Below, piece after piece: positions 49,948 to 59,046 of a stretch of DNA of 64,000 nucleotides (positions are counted from its first letter, which is position 1; every line of letters begins with the position of its first letter). The notes beneath the pieces are model-generated. The model was not told where the DNA came from. It ran no database searches and saw nothing but the letters and a program-made list of their open reading frames with translations. Location: NCBI GenBank assembly GCA_038210135.1, contig JBBQWZ010000007.1, positions 62,001 through 126,000 of the forward strand, given 5' to 3'. The translations under genes and the position numbers were made by a program. The DNA is from JBBQWZ01 sp038210135 (GTDB lineage Bacteria; Acidobacteriota; Terriglobia; Bryobacterales; Bryobacteraceae).

Positions 49948-50904
49948 ATGGCTGCCGCGATCCATTCCGCTCCAGCGATACTTTCCCGCCGGCCGAGTTC
50001 GCACGCACACCTGATGGATTTGCGCAGCGACCTCGATCTCTCGCTGGCAGATCTGATCAAGCTGCTGGATCTGGCGGCCCAGGTGAAGGCGAATCCGGCG
50101 CGCTACGCGAACGCGCTGAGCGGCAAGTACCTCAGCCTCTTATTTGAGAAGCCCTCGCTGCGGACGCGGATGACCTTCGAACTTGCGATCAAGCAACTGG
50201 GCGGCGACGCCGTGGTCAGTGTCGGGCCGATCGCCGAGCGCGAACCGGTGAAGGATGTTGCACGGAACCTGGATCGCTGGACCAACGGAATCGTAGCCCG
50301 AACTTTCTCGCAGCAGACCATCGACGAACTGGCGGAATGGTCATCGGTACCGGTGATCAACGCGTTGAGCGACCTGTATCATCCGTGCCAGATTCTGGCC
50401 GACATGCAGACGGTGAAGGAGCAGTTTGGCAAGTTCGACGGGCTGAAATTAGCCTTCGTCGGCGACGGAAATAACGTAGCGAATTCGCTGATGCTGACCG
50501 CGACGCGGCTCGGAATGGCGGTATCGATAGCGAGTCCGAAGGGGTTCGAGCCGAACGCGCGGATTGCGACGGAGGCGGCTCGAAACGCGTCCGCAGCGGT
50601 CCAGATCACGAACGATCCAGCGGAGGCGGTCAGCGGTGCGCACGTTATTTACACGGATGTTTGGGCGAGTATGGGCCAGGAAGCGGAAGCCGAAGAGCGC
50701 AAGCGGATTTTCGCGCCGTTCCAGGTGAACGAAGAGCTGTTTACAAAGGCCAGGCCGGACGCCATATTCCTGCACTGCCTGCCCGCCAAGCGGGGCCAGG
50801 AAGTGACGGACGCGGTGATCGAATCGCCGCAATCGGTGGTGTTCGATCAGGCGGAAAACCGGCTGCACGCGCAAAAGGCCTTGCTGCTGATGTTGCTGAG
50901 CTAG
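49948..50904 (+). CDS. argF: Ornithine carbamoyltransferase
   Basis: A cytoplasmic enzyme that makes citrulline from ornithine and carbamoyl phosphate in arginine synthesis. Motifs: carbamoyl-phosphate loop FEKPSLRTRMTFE (SLRTR in place of the commoner STRTR), HPCQILADMQT, and the C-terminal HCLPAKRGQEVTD. DVWASMGQE fits ornithine rather than aspartate transcarbamylases. The start is uncertain: GTG at 49933 abuts GAGGAG directly, ATG at 49948 has better spacing, and ATG at 50014 sits nearer the usual family start. An ARG box lies at the 5' end. It heads the argF-argH-argR cluster; argG is not here. Confidence 0.93.
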   Translation: MAAAIHSAPAILSRRPSSHAHLMDLRSDLDLSLADLIKLLDLAAQVKANPARYANALSGKYLSLLFEKPSLRTRMTFELAIKQLGGDAVVSVGPIAEREPVKDVARNLDRWTNGIVARTFSQQTIDELAEWSSVPVINALSDLYHPCQILADMQTVKEQFGKFDGLKLAFVGDGNNVANSLMLTATRLGMAVSIASPKGFEPNARIATEAARNASAAVQITNDPAEAVSGAHVIYTDVWASMGQEAEAEERKRIFAPFQVNEELFTKARPDAIFLHCLPAKRGQEVTDAVIESPQSVVFDQAENRLHAQKALLLMLLS

Positions 50905-51010
50905 CGTTCCAGCGCGCAAAATTCGTCAGTACACTAAAACGTTGAGAACGGCGGTGCAGGTCGAATGAGACTGTTGCGCCCGCTCGACTGCAGTATTGAA
51001 GGAAGGTCAG

Positions 51011-52378
51011 ATGAAATTGTGGGGTGGCCGATTTGAAGAGGGGCCCTCGGAAGTCTTCGAGCGATTTTCGGGGTCGCTGCATTTCGACAAGCGGCTGATA
51101 GAAGCGGACGTGCGGGGCTCGCAGGCCTTCGCCCGAGCGCTCGAACGGGTCGGAATCCTGACGGCCGGGGAACGCGAGACGTTGGTGAAGGCGTTCGACG
51201 CGATCCTGGCGGAATCGCGGACGGCGGCGTTCTATGAGGGCGCGGACGACGAAGACGTCCACACGTTGGTGATCCGTAAATTGAAGGACAAGGCGGGAGC
51301 GCTGGCGGACAAAATCCACACCGGACGCAGCCGCAACGAACAGGTTTCGCTCGATACGCGGTTGTGGCTGCGCGGCGAAATCGATCGCACGCTGGAAGTT
51401 TTGACGGCGCTGATGCGGTCGCTGCTGGATCTGGCGCGTCGGTATCCGGACGCGGTGATTCCGGGCTACACGCACATGCGGCGGGCGCAGGCCGTGCTTT
51501 GGCCGCACTACCTGCTTGCGTATTTCGAAATGTTCGATAGGGATCGCGACCGGTTGCTGGATGCGCGCCGCCGCGTGAACGTGATGCCGCTCGGATCGGG
51601 CGCGCTGGCTGGTAGCGGATTCCCCTTTGACCGCGCGGCCATCGCGCGGGACCTGGGGTTTGAATCGATCACGCGGAATTCGATGGACGTGTCGGGCGAT
51701 CGCGACTTCGTGCTCGATTACCTTTACGCCGCCTCCACGATCCTGCTTCATTTGAGCCGCATTGCAGAGGACTGGATTTTGTATTCGTCCGAAGAATTCG
51801 GTTGGATGGAATTAGGCGACGGCGTCACCAGCGGATCCAGCCTGATGCCACAGAAGAAAAATCCGGATTCGCTCGAATTGCTGCGCGGCAAATCGGGCCG
51901 CGTGTTCGGCGCCTTGACGTCGCTGTTCGTCACGATGAAGGGCCTGCCGATGACATACAACCGCGACATGCAGGAAGACAAGGAACAGTTGTTCGAAGCG
52001 GTAGATCAAACGCAGGGCGCGCTCGAGATGATGTGCGTCGTCGCTGCCTCTACGACAATCAAGCCGGCGATTCCTGAAGCGGCTGCTGCGGCGAGCTGGG
52101 TGGTTGCGACGGACCTGGCCGAAGCGCTGGCGCGTTCTGGCGTCGCGTTCCATCAGGCTCATAAAATCGTCGGACGGCTGGTGCTCGAAAGCGTCCGCGA
52201 CAATCGTCAACCGGCGGATTGGACAGCGGAGCAGCTGGTGGCGTTCGCGCCCGAATTCAGGCCCGAGATGATCAAACTGATGTCGCCGCGCGAAGGCATG
52301 GCGAGCCGCGTGGTACCGGGCGGGACGGCTCCGTCGGCGGTCGGTAACGCGTTGAAGGAAGCCGCGGAACGGCTCTAG
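51011..52378 (+). CDS. argH: Argininosuccinate lyase
   Basis: A 455-residue enzyme of the fumarase/aspartase superfamily that splits argininosuccinate into arginine and fumarate. It starts MKLWGGRFEEGPSE, the standard argH N-terminus. Further motifs: KIHTGRSRNEQVSLD, PGYTHMRRAQ, and the signature SSLMPQKKNPDSLELLRGKSGR in pieces (GSSLMPQKKNP with the catalytic Ser loop). GGAAGG lies 5-10 bases upstream of the ATG at 51011; an earlier in-frame TTG is unnecessary. It follows argF by about 106 bases and precedes argR by 4. Confidence 0.96.
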   Translation: MKLWGGRFEEGPSEVFERFSGSLHFDKRLIEADVRGSQAFARALERVGILTAGERETLVKAFDAILAESRTAAFYEGADDEDVHTLVIRKLKDKAGALADKIHTGRSRNEQVSLDTRLWLRGEIDRTLEVLTALMRSLLDLARRYPDAVIPGYTHMRRAQAVLWPHYLLAYFEMFDRDRDRLLDARRRVNVMPLGSGALAGSGFPFDRAAIARDLGFESITRNSMDVSGDRDFVLDYLYAASTILLHLSRIAEDWILYSSEEFGWMELGDGVTSGSSLMPQKKNPDSLELLRGKSGRVFGALTSLFVTMKGLPMTYNRDMQEDKEQLFEAVDQTQGALEMMCVVAASTTIKPAIPEAAAAASWVVATDLAEALARSGVAFHQAHKIVGRLVLESVRDNRQPADWTAEQLVAFAPEFRPEMIKLMSPREGMASRVVPGGTAPSAVGNALKEAAERL

Positions 52379-52382
52379 AGTA

Positions 52383-52814
52383 ATGCAAAAAGGATTCCGG
52401 CACGGCCAAATTCTGAAGCTGATTCGCGCGAAGGCGATCCACACGCAGGAACAGCTGGCGCAGGAGCTTCGAGCGGTTGGCGTGCCGGCGACGCAGGTGA
52501 CTTTGTCGCGGGATATAAAGGAACTGGGCCTGGCGAAAACGGGCGACGGCTACCGGCAGATTGAGCCTGAGAATTCGGGGCCCGATATCGCGGACATGGC
52601 CGCTGAATTCCTGCAGGACGTCCGGGTGGCGCAGAATTTAGTGGTGCTGAAGACTTCCGTCGGGCACGCCAGTTCGATCGCGGTCGCACTCGATCAGGAA
52701 GATTGGCCGGAGATCACCGGCACGATCGCGGGCGACGATACGGTGCTGGTGATCGCGCCGGATTCGAAGACGGCCGAAGGCTTGCGGCAAAAGCTGCTGA
52801 GCTACATTCGCTGA
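52383..52814 (+). CDS. argR: Arginine repressor
   Basis: A 143-residue arginine-sensing regulator. The N-terminal winged helix (about 1-65) has ILKLIRAKAIHTQEQLAQEL and TQVTLSRDIKELGLAK, the family's recognition region. The C-terminal hexamerisation and arginine-binding domain includes VGHASSIAVALDQEDWPEITGTIAGDDTVLVIA, with the GDDT motif that contacts arginine. It would repress argF through the ARG box at 49912-49929. The stop is immediately adjacent to the stop of the convergent gene at 52815, with no space for a terminator. Confidence 0.96.
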   Translation: MQKGFRHGQILKLIRAKAIHTQEQLAQELRAVGVPATQVTLSRDIKELGLAKTGDGYRQIEPENSGPDIADMAAEFLQDVRVAQNLVVLKTSVGHASSIAVALDQEDWPEITGTIAGDDTVLVIAPDSKTAEGLRQKLLSYIR

Positions 52815-53402
52815 TTAATCCTTAAGGATGTCGCCCCAGACCACCTGATAGGCTTCGAGATCGCCGTCGAGATTTCGTCCGGCGCGAATGAAGACGCGGG
52901 AGTTGACGGTCGCGGTATCGACGCGTTGTCCGCCGTCGAAATAGCGCGTATCCAGGCGCTTCATCAGCATGACGTCGCCGGTCCGCGTCTTGACGGTCAC
53001 CGACTGGCTGTCCTGCCGCATGACGAGGCCGCTGAAGGTCAGATCGCCGCGCGGCGCGAAGCTTTCGGTCGGACTCGGAGCCGGACGCCAGCGCCGGCTT
53101 TTGAGCGTCGGATCGATCACGTGGACGGTGCGCGCGTAGCAGGTGTTCGAGCCGGGCTGGTGGTCGGCGACGACTTCCATCGTTTCGCCGATTGTGATAT
53201 TCGACGCCGTGATCCGCTGATTCTCGCGCTCAAAGTAGGTGCGGAAATCGAAGCCGCACTTGTACACAACCTTGTCCGAGGTGCGCATTTCGAAGGTCGC
53301 GGCTCGAGCGAGCACCAGCTCTCCGCGCAGGATGCCGATGGGCGGTTCCACTTGTGCGAACGACGAGACGGCGGCGGCGATTCCCAGGACGAGCGCGCGC
53401 AT
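52815..53402 (-). CDS. Exported hypothetical protein, DUF5666-like
   Basis: A protein of about 195 residues with a signal peptide (RALVLGIAAAVSSFAQ). The mature part contains two OB-like beta segments (GILRGELVLARAATFEMRT; GDLTFSGLVMRQDSQSVTVKTRTGDVMLM), recalling the DUF5666 repeat of small exported proteins. Two cysteines (YKCGF and NTCYA) could form a disulphide. Starts at 53402, 53408 or 53426 are all possible. Function unknown. It ends directly against argR and starts opposite the toroid protein gene. Confidence 0.6.
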   Translation of the reverse strand: MRALVLGIAAAVSSFAQVEPPIGILRGELVLARAATFEMRTSDKVVYKCGFDFRTYFERENQRITASNITIGETMEVVADHQPGSNTCYARTVHVIDPTLKSRRWRPAPSPTESFAPRGDLTFSGLVMRQDSQSVTVKTRTGDVMLMKRLDTRYFDGGQRVDTATVNSRVFIRAGRNLDGDLEAYQVVWGDILKD

Positions 53403-53454
53403 GAACATGATTATATAGAGAGCCATTTCCGCGCGTGGTTGTTACAATGGCGAA

Positions 53455-54495
53455 TTGACCACTGAGCTTTTGCGCGCGGGCCGCTGGTTTCTCGAATCCG
53501 GAATTCAGGAACCGAACGGCGGGGTGGCGCGCTACCATCGCACCGACCAGCAACGGAACGCCGGGATTTCGACGGAAATCACGGGGTATGCGATCAGCGC
53601 GTTGGTTTATTTCAATAAAGCGACGGGCGAGCGGGAGTTTCTTGAAGCAGCGATCCGGGCGGCGGGCTATCTGACGGAAGTTGCCTGGGACGATAACGGC
53701 TCGACGATTCCGTTTGAGACGCTGGGCGAGGGCTCGAGGGGGTTCACGTACTTCTTCGATTGCGGAATCGTTGTGCGCGGCCTGCTGGCGCTATGGCGCG
53801 AAACGCAGCATCCGGATTTGCTCAATCGCGCGAAGCAGATCGCGCTCTCGATGGCTTTCGACTTCATGGGCGACGATTGTTTCCATCCGATTGTCGAGCT
53901 GCCTGAAAAACAGCCGCTGCCGCACGAGTCGCGCTGGTCCCGCATGCCAGGCTGCTATCAATTGAAGTCGGCTCTGGCGTGGCGAGATATCGCACACGCC
54001 GCGGGCGAGCCGCAGCCGATGCAGATGTGGCGGCAGATGCTGGCTTTTTCGCTGGCGACGCACGAAAGCTTTCTGCCGGGTGATGCGAATCCGGAAAAGG
54101 TGATGGACCGGCTCCACGCGTATTGTTATTTTCTGGAGGCGTGTTTGGCCGAGCCGGATTTCGAGGCTTGCCGGGATGCGCTGGCATTCGGAATCGCGAA
54201 AGTGGCGGCGCTGCTGCGCGAAATCCGGCCGCAATTCGAGCGATCGGATGTGAACGCGCAACTGTTGAGGGTTCGGATTCTGGCGGCAAGGGCGGAGATC
54301 GTCAGCTTGGATGAAGAGGCGGCGAAGGACGAGGCGGCGGCCATTCGGTCTTTTCAGCGGACGGATGGCGGATACTGGTTTGGCCGCAAGGCAGGCGCGT
54401 TTCTGCCGTTCTCGAATCCGGTTTCGACCGCGTTTTGCGCACAGGCGCTGGCAATGTACGAGGGCCGCGAAACGACTCTTGCCGAACTGATCTAA
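53455..54495 (+). CDS. Alpha/alpha-toroid protein of unknown function
   Basis: A 346-residue cytoplasmic protein with repeated helical hairpins (STEITGYAISALVYFNKATGEREFLEAAIRAAGYL; GIVVRGLLALWRETQHPDLLNRAKQIA in pieces), as in six-hairpin glycosidase or terpene-cyclase-like toroids. The end, RSFQRTDGGYWFGRKAG, resembles the glycine-rich turn of prenyltransferase-like toroids. No catalytic residues can be named. It starts with TTG and lies 12 bases before a double glycosyltransferase gene, so it is likely part of glycan synthesis or modification. Confidence 0.6.
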   Translation: MTTELLRAGRWFLESGIQEPNGGVARYHRTDQQRNAGISTEITGYAISALVYFNKATGEREFLEAAIRAAGYLTEVAWDDNGSTIPFETLGEGSRGFTYFFDCGIVVRGLLALWRETQHPDLLNRAKQIALSMAFDFMGDDCFHPIVELPEKQPLPHESRWSRMPGCYQLKSALAWRDIAHAAGEPQPMQMWRQMLAFSLATHESFLPGDANPEKVMDRLHAYCYFLEACLAEPDFEACRDALAFGIAKVAALLREIRPQFERSDVNAQLLRVRILAARAEIVSLDEEAAKDEAAAIRSFQRTDGGYWFGRKAGAFLPFSNPVSTAFCAQALAMYEGRETTLAELI

Positions 54496-54507
54496 TACGA
54501 AATTATC

Positions 54508-57195
54508 GTGCCTAACGCTGTCAAAATCCTGTTCGCCGCCGGGAGCCCGGCGACGATTCCGGGTGTCATTGACAAGCTGCGCGCCATCGAGCCGAACCTC
54601 CCGCTGATCGTCGTTTCCGAATTTCCAATCGCGCCGGAATTGGGCGAATGGATCGCGTACAACCCGTCCTGGAGCATCCGCGAGAACATCGCGTTTTGCA
54701 AGTCGAAGCTAGCCGGACGGCGTCTGCGGCTGGCGGCCACGATTCTGGAGCCCCGAATTCCGCTGGGCAAATTGCGTGCGATGACGGCGATGATGGCGGC
54801 CCCGCACCGGCTGTTGGCGTTCAACGAAAACTACGATCATTTCCGGCTGCATCCGCGGAGCGCGGGTTCGATTGCGAAGCACGGATTGTGGCGCGCCAAG
54901 AATTGGATGCGGTTTCACACACGTCCCGGCGGCGGCGCCTACACATGGTGGTGGCGGCTGCGGAATCCGAAAGCGATGGAGCGGCCACTTGCTTATCGCG
55001 TCGCGAAACTTGCCGGCGATTATTGCACACAGCGCAAGGCGCTGCGGGCGAGCCGTGCGTTCGCCGACCTGCCGGCGACGAAGGTGCCGGAAGGAATCAG
55101 CGTGGTGATTCCTTCGCGCAATGGCCGCGAATTGCTCGATGCCTGCTTGCCCAGGATCGAGGGCGCGTCGGAGATTATTGTCGTCGATAACGGCTCTAGC
55201 GACGGCACGGCAGACTGGCTGCGTGAGGAATTTCCGAACGTTGTCGTCGATGTAATTGCCGAGCCGCTTTCGTTCGCGAGCGCGGTGAATCGCGGCATCG
55301 CAAAAGCCCAGTTCTCGCATATTTGCCCGCTCAATAACGATATGGAAATAGAGCGCGGGTTTCTGGCCGCACTGCGCCGCGCGTTTGATGAAGTTCCGCA
55401 CTTGTTCTGCGCAACGGCGCAGATTTTTTTTCCGCCCAACAAGCGCCGTGAGGAAACGGGCAAGGCCGTGATGCCGTGGCCGGAAAAGAATTCGACCGAC
55501 TTTCCGCTGCGCTGCGAAATTCCCGCCGAAGGCGAAGACATGAGCTACGTCCTCTATGGAAGCGGCGGCTGCTCGCTTTACGAAAGTCGCCGATTGCGCG
55601 CTCTCGTAGGCTTCGACACACTTTTTGAACCGGCCTACTGCGAGGATCTTGACCTGGGTGTTCGCGGCTGGCAACACGGGTGGCCTAGTGTGTTCGTCAG
55701 TGGAGCGCGAGTGCTGCACGGCCATCGCGCGACCACTTCGCGATACTTCACCGGGGATGAACTGGAGCGCATTCTCGAACGAAATTATCTGCGCTTTCTC
55801 GCTCGAACCATTCAGGAGCCGCGAGTGTTCGATCTCCTGTGGCGGCACGCGATCGACCGGCTGAATCTTCGGAACACGGCGGGTTCGACGGCTGCGCTCG
55901 CCGCCATGCACGAAGCGCGCCGCGCACCTTCCTGGATCCGGCTCACGAGCGGTGTGGCGGAGTCGGTTTTTCTGCCGCTGCTGACAGGCGCGGTCGCGGT
56001 TTTCCCTGGAACAGCGCCGCGCGACAAGCCGGTGGTGGTGGTCGCAAGCCCTTATCTTCCCTTCCCGCTTTCGCACGGCGGCGCGGTGCGAATGTTCAAT
56101 TTGATGCGGCGGGCGGCGGCGGATTTCACGATGGTGTTGGTGGCGTGCGTGGATGAGCCGGTGGTGCCGAAAGAGCTGCTCGACATCTGCGCGGAGGTGG
56201 TCACGGTGCGCCGCACTGGCAGCCACGCGCGTCCGTCGTCGGCGCGGCCGGACGTGGTCGAAGAATTCGATCTTCCGGAATTCCACGCCGCGTTGAAGCA
56301 GACCTGCGACAAGTGGCAGCCCGCGATTGTGCAGTTGGAATTCACGCAAATGGCGGTCTACGCCGAGGATTGCCCACCGGCCAAGACGGTGCTGGTCGAG
56401 CACGACATCACTTACGATCTGTACGCGCAAATGGTGCGGCGGAAGCCGGATTGGCAGACCCGCCAGGAGCACAAACGTTGGGTGAAATTCGAAAAGACGG
56501 CCTGGAAACAGGTGGACGTGGTCGTCACGATGTCGAAGCAGGACCGCAAGATGGTGGGCGGCGCGCGCCAGGTTTCGACTCTTGAAAATGGCGTTGACAT
56601 TGAGCGTTTCAGCCCGTCTGAGGATCCCGCCGAGCCCAGCCGGATGCTGTTTATCGGCAGCTTCGCGCACCTTCCGAATCTCCTCGCGATGGAGTGGTTC
56701 CTGCGCGAGACGTGGCCGCTGCTGGCGCATCTGAAGCCGGTGCTGCACGTGATTTGCGGGTCAAAATATCAATATCATCTTGAGCGCTTCCGCGACCGCG
56801 CGACGCTGAACCTCGACCAGGCGGGCATCGAGGTCGAGGATTTTGTTTCGGACGTGCGGCCCGCGTACCGGCGCGCCTTGGTGGTGATCGCGCCCCTGCT
56901 TGCGTCGGCCGGTACCAACATTAAAATCATGGAAGCGATGGCGATGGGTAAGGCGATTGTCAGCACCTCCGGCGGCGTCCACGGGCTGGATGTGAAAGAC
57001 GGCACCGATGTGGTGATCGCCGATTCGGGGCATGAGATGGCGGCGGCGATCGGTGACTTATTTGTGAACGCCGACAAGCGCCGATTTCTGGAGCGACAGG
57101 CGCGCACGACCGCCGTCAGTCACTACGACTGGGACGCGATTGGGCAACGGCAGCGCGAGTTATACGAGCAGCTGATCAGGCCAGCGAAGCGCTAG
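54508..57195 (+). CDS. Bifunctional glycosyltransferase, GT2 plus GT4
   Basis: An 895-residue fusion. Residues 1-190 are unassigned (ILFAAGSPATIPGVIDKLRA). Residues about 196-445 are a GT2 (GT-A) domain: SVVIPSRNGRELLDACL, IIVVDNGSSDGTADWL, NNDMEIERGFL (the DxD-type site) and CEDLDLGVRGWQHGW. Residues about 508-890 are a GT4 (GT-B) domain: SPYLPFPLSHGGAVRMFNL, HDITYDLYAQMVRR, LENGVDIERFSP, and ASAGTNIKIMEAMAMGKAIVST. It starts with GTG. It probably adds two different sugars to a surface glycan. Its stop overlaps that of the convergent methyltransferase gene by 3 bases. Confidence 0.88.
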   Translation: MPNAVKILFAAGSPATIPGVIDKLRAIEPNLPLIVVSEFPIAPELGEWIAYNPSWSIRENIAFCKSKLAGRRLRLAATILEPRIPLGKLRAMTAMMAAPHRLLAFNENYDHFRLHPRSAGSIAKHGLWRAKNWMRFHTRPGGGAYTWWWRLRNPKAMERPLAYRVAKLAGDYCTQRKALRASRAFADLPATKVPEGISVVIPSRNGRELLDACLPRIEGASEIIVVDNGSSDGTADWLREEFPNVVVDVIAEPLSFASAVNRGIAKAQFSHICPLNNDMEIERGFLAALRRAFDEVPHLFCATAQIFFPPNKRREETGKAVMPWPEKNSTDFPLRCEIPAEGEDMSYVLYGSGGCSLYESRRLRALVGFDTLFEPAYCEDLDLGVRGWQHGWPSVFVSGARVLHGHRATTSRYFTGDELERILERNYLRFLARTIQEPRVFDLLWRHAIDRLNLRNTAGSTAALAAMHEARRAPSWIRLTSGVAESVFLPLLTGAVAVFPGTAPRDKPVVVVASPYLPFPLSHGGAVRMFNLMRRAAADFTMVLVACVDEPVVPKELLDICAEVVTVRRTGSHARPSSARPDVVEEFDLPEFHAALKQTCDKWQPAIVQLEFTQMAVYAEDCPPAKTVLVEHDITYDLYAQMVRRKPDWQTRQEHKRWVKFEKTAWKQVDVVVTMSKQDRKMVGGARQVSTLENGVDIERFSPSEDPAEPSRMLFIGSFAHLPNLLAMEWFLRETWPLLAHLKPVLHVICGSKYQYHLERFRDRATLNLDQAGIEVEDFVSDVRPAYRRALVVIAPLLASAGTNIKIMEAMAMGKAIVSTSGGVHGLDVKDGTDVVIADSGHEMAAAIGDLFVNADKRRFLERQARTTAVSHYDWDAIGQRQRELYEQLIRPAKR

Positions 57196-58655
57196 AGCTT
57201 GATGGCGAACGCGGCGTAATCCAAGCCGCCGAAGAATTGCAGGCGCACGGATTCGGGCAGTTCGAGCAACGCGGGCATGTCCTCCCACGCCGGGTGCAGC
57301 CGTTCGATTTCGATTCGCCCGAATCCGGCTTCTCCGAGATAGAACGCGAGCAGCGCCGCGGGCACCGGACGCGTGTGCGTCGGATCGATATAGAAGTGCG
57401 TTGCGAAGATCGCGAGGCATTCCGGGTTCGGCGTTTCGAATGCGACCAGCGCGCGGGATTTGGTTTTTCGCGCGAGAAGGGGAATCAACTCGGCGAGCTG
57501 CGCGGGCCGTAGGTGTTCGATCACTTGCGAGCAGTAGACTCCGCCCAGCGAGGCGTCGGGAGCACTCTCGAGATACGCGAAAAGATCCGCCTGCTCGATG
57601 TCGAGGCCGGCTTCGCGGCCAAGTGAAACCAGTTCCGCGTTGGCTTCGATGCCGCGCGCGGAAATGCCGGCTTCTTTCAAAGCGGCCAGCATTTCGCCGC
57701 GTCCGCAGCCCAGATCGAGGACGTTGGCCGCGCCGCGGAAGCGGTCCACATAGATGTTTTGCCGGCGCGCGATTTCTTCCTGCGAACCGCGAAAGCGCTC
57801 CGCGAATTTCAGCCAATCGATCGCGACATGACCGTTGCCGACCGCGGGCGCCGAGGTAAATGTGGAAGGAGCCGCGGCCCGTTGCCGGACCAGCCGCAAC
57901 TCGGCGTGGATCATCCGCTCATATTCCGCCCGGACCTGTTCGAGGTCCGCCCAAAGGCGCTTTTGCACGTCGATCGTGTTCTTCTCGAGCGTGTGGGTGA
58001 ACTCAGTATGCTGCTTGGCGGCGAGGTCGCGGAAGTTCTGTTCAAGCAGCGTCACGCGAAGCTGAAAGGCGGTCTGCAATTCGCCAAGCGTCCGCAAAAT
58101 ATGGATTTCGCCTGAATTCTGGCGCTCCTCGTAACCGGCGCGCCACTCCTGCCAATTCCGGCGGATGTCGCCGAAATCCTGTTGCACCGCGCGCGTATCG
58201 CGGACGGCGGCGTCGATGCGAATCGCGTTTTCCAGATGGCGGGCGTCGGCGCGGGTGACAGCAATCTCGTGCTCAAAATGAGCGGCGAGCTGCGTCATGG
58301 CGCGATTCACTTCGCTGAGCGCTTCGATGGCCGACTGGGCGGATTCGGCGGACGCGCGGTTGAACTCCACTTGCTCGCGGACGTGCCAGTCGAGCGCGCG
58401 GGCGATCAATTTCTTGAAACTTTGCGCGATCGAATTCGCCAATCCACCGGGACGCGGATTCACCTTGCCGATGGCTGCGACCTTGGCGTCCATCGCGTCG
58501 CGCGCGCGCACCAGCGGCATCAGGTCCGGCAGAGCGACTCCAGTGGAGCGGATTCCGCCGGACGGATGCTGGGCGCGCACGCGATCGCGCACCTCTTGAA
58601 TGGCGGCGACGATTTCGTCTCCAGCCGGATCCGGCTGTGGAACGGGACTAGCCAC
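57192..58655 (-). CDS. Class I SAM methyltransferase with long helical N-terminus (WbdD-like)
   Basis: A 487-residue protein. Residues 1-260 are predicted helical with coiled-coil character (REQVEFNRASAESAQSAIEALSEVNRAMTQL and VTLLEQNFRDLAAKQHTEF). The methyltransferase domain begins near 305: NVLDLGCGRGEMLAALKEAG (SAM loop), GIEANAELV, and VYCSQVIEHLRPAQLAELI. The architecture recalls WbdD-type enzymes that cap O-antigen chains, where a coiled coil sets chain length, but there is no kinase domain here. It overlaps queF by 8 bases upstream and shares its stop region with the glycosyltransferase. Confidence 0.8.
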   Translation of the reverse strand: MASPVPQPDPAGDEIVAAIQEVRDRVRAQHPSGGIRSTGVALPDLMPLVRARDAMDAKVAAIGKVNPRPGGLANSIAQSFKKLIARALDWHVREQVEFNRASAESAQSAIEALSEVNRAMTQLAAHFEHEIAVTRADARHLENAIRIDAAVRDTRAVQQDFGDIRRNWQEWRAGYEERQNSGEIHILRTLGELQTAFQLRVTLLEQNFRDLAAKQHTEFTHTLEKNTIDVQKRLWADLEQVRAEYERMIHAELRLVRQRAAAPSTFTSAPAVGNGHVAIDWLKFAERFRGSQEEIARRQNIYVDRFRGAANVLDLGCGRGEMLAALKEAGISARGIEANAELVSLGREAGLDIEQADLFAYLESAPDASLGGVYCSQVIEHLRPAQLAELIPLLARKTKSRALVAFETPNPECLAIFATHFYIDPTHTRPVPAALLAFYLGEAGFGRIEIERLHPAWEDMPALLELPESVRLQFFGGLDYAAFAIKL

Positions 58656-59046
58656 GCTTGCGGCTCCAACTGGCGGTGATTTTCGAATACACGCCGCCGC
58701 GCGGAGTAAACTCGCCGATCACGGTGGCGCTGATGGGCCTGGTTGCCGCCACGACGTCCTTCAAAAAGCGGTTGACCGCGTTCTCCTGAAAGATGCCGAG
58801 ATTGCGGTACGCGAGCCAGTACATTTTGAGCGACTTGAGTTCGAGGCAGCTCTTGTCGGGGACGTAGCGCAGTGTCAGCGTGCCATGGTCGGGAAGGCCG
58901 GTTTTCGGGCACACGGACGTGAATTCAGGGGTCGAGATTTCGATTTCGTAGCCGCGATATTGATTCGGCCAGACTTCGATCTCAGGCAGTGGCGCGTTGA
59001 CACCGGCGCGCGCGTGATCGTCTGTATATTCGGGTTTCTTCTTCAT
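58648..59046 (-). CDS. queF: NADPH-dependent 7-cyano-7-deazaguanine reductase
   Basis: A 132-residue single-domain QueF of the tunnelling fold, which reduces the nitrile preQ0 to preQ1 in queuosine synthesis. The active site is FTSVCPKTGLPDHGTL, with nucleophile Cys46 and acid Asp53. The QueF motif is ELKSLKMYWLAYRNLGIFQENAVNRF in pieces (usually E(S/L)K(S/A)xK). The size fits the short type. It sits between and overlaps two genes of unrelated function (4 and 8 bases), an unusual operon setting; no other queuosine genes are in this window. Confidence 0.95.
   Translation of the reverse strand: MKKKPEYTDDHARAGVNAPLPEIEVWPNQYRGYEIEISTPEFTSVCPKTGLPDHGTLTLRYVPDKSCLELKSLKMYWLAYRNLGIFQENAVNRFLKDVVAATRPISATVIGEFTPRGGVYSKITASWSRKRG

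Noticed and set aside
54709..56748. 679-residue minus-strand open frame
   Set aside because: It is the shadow of the GT2-GT4 fusion gene; its composition (His, Arg and Gln-rich) is that of antisense translation at high GC.
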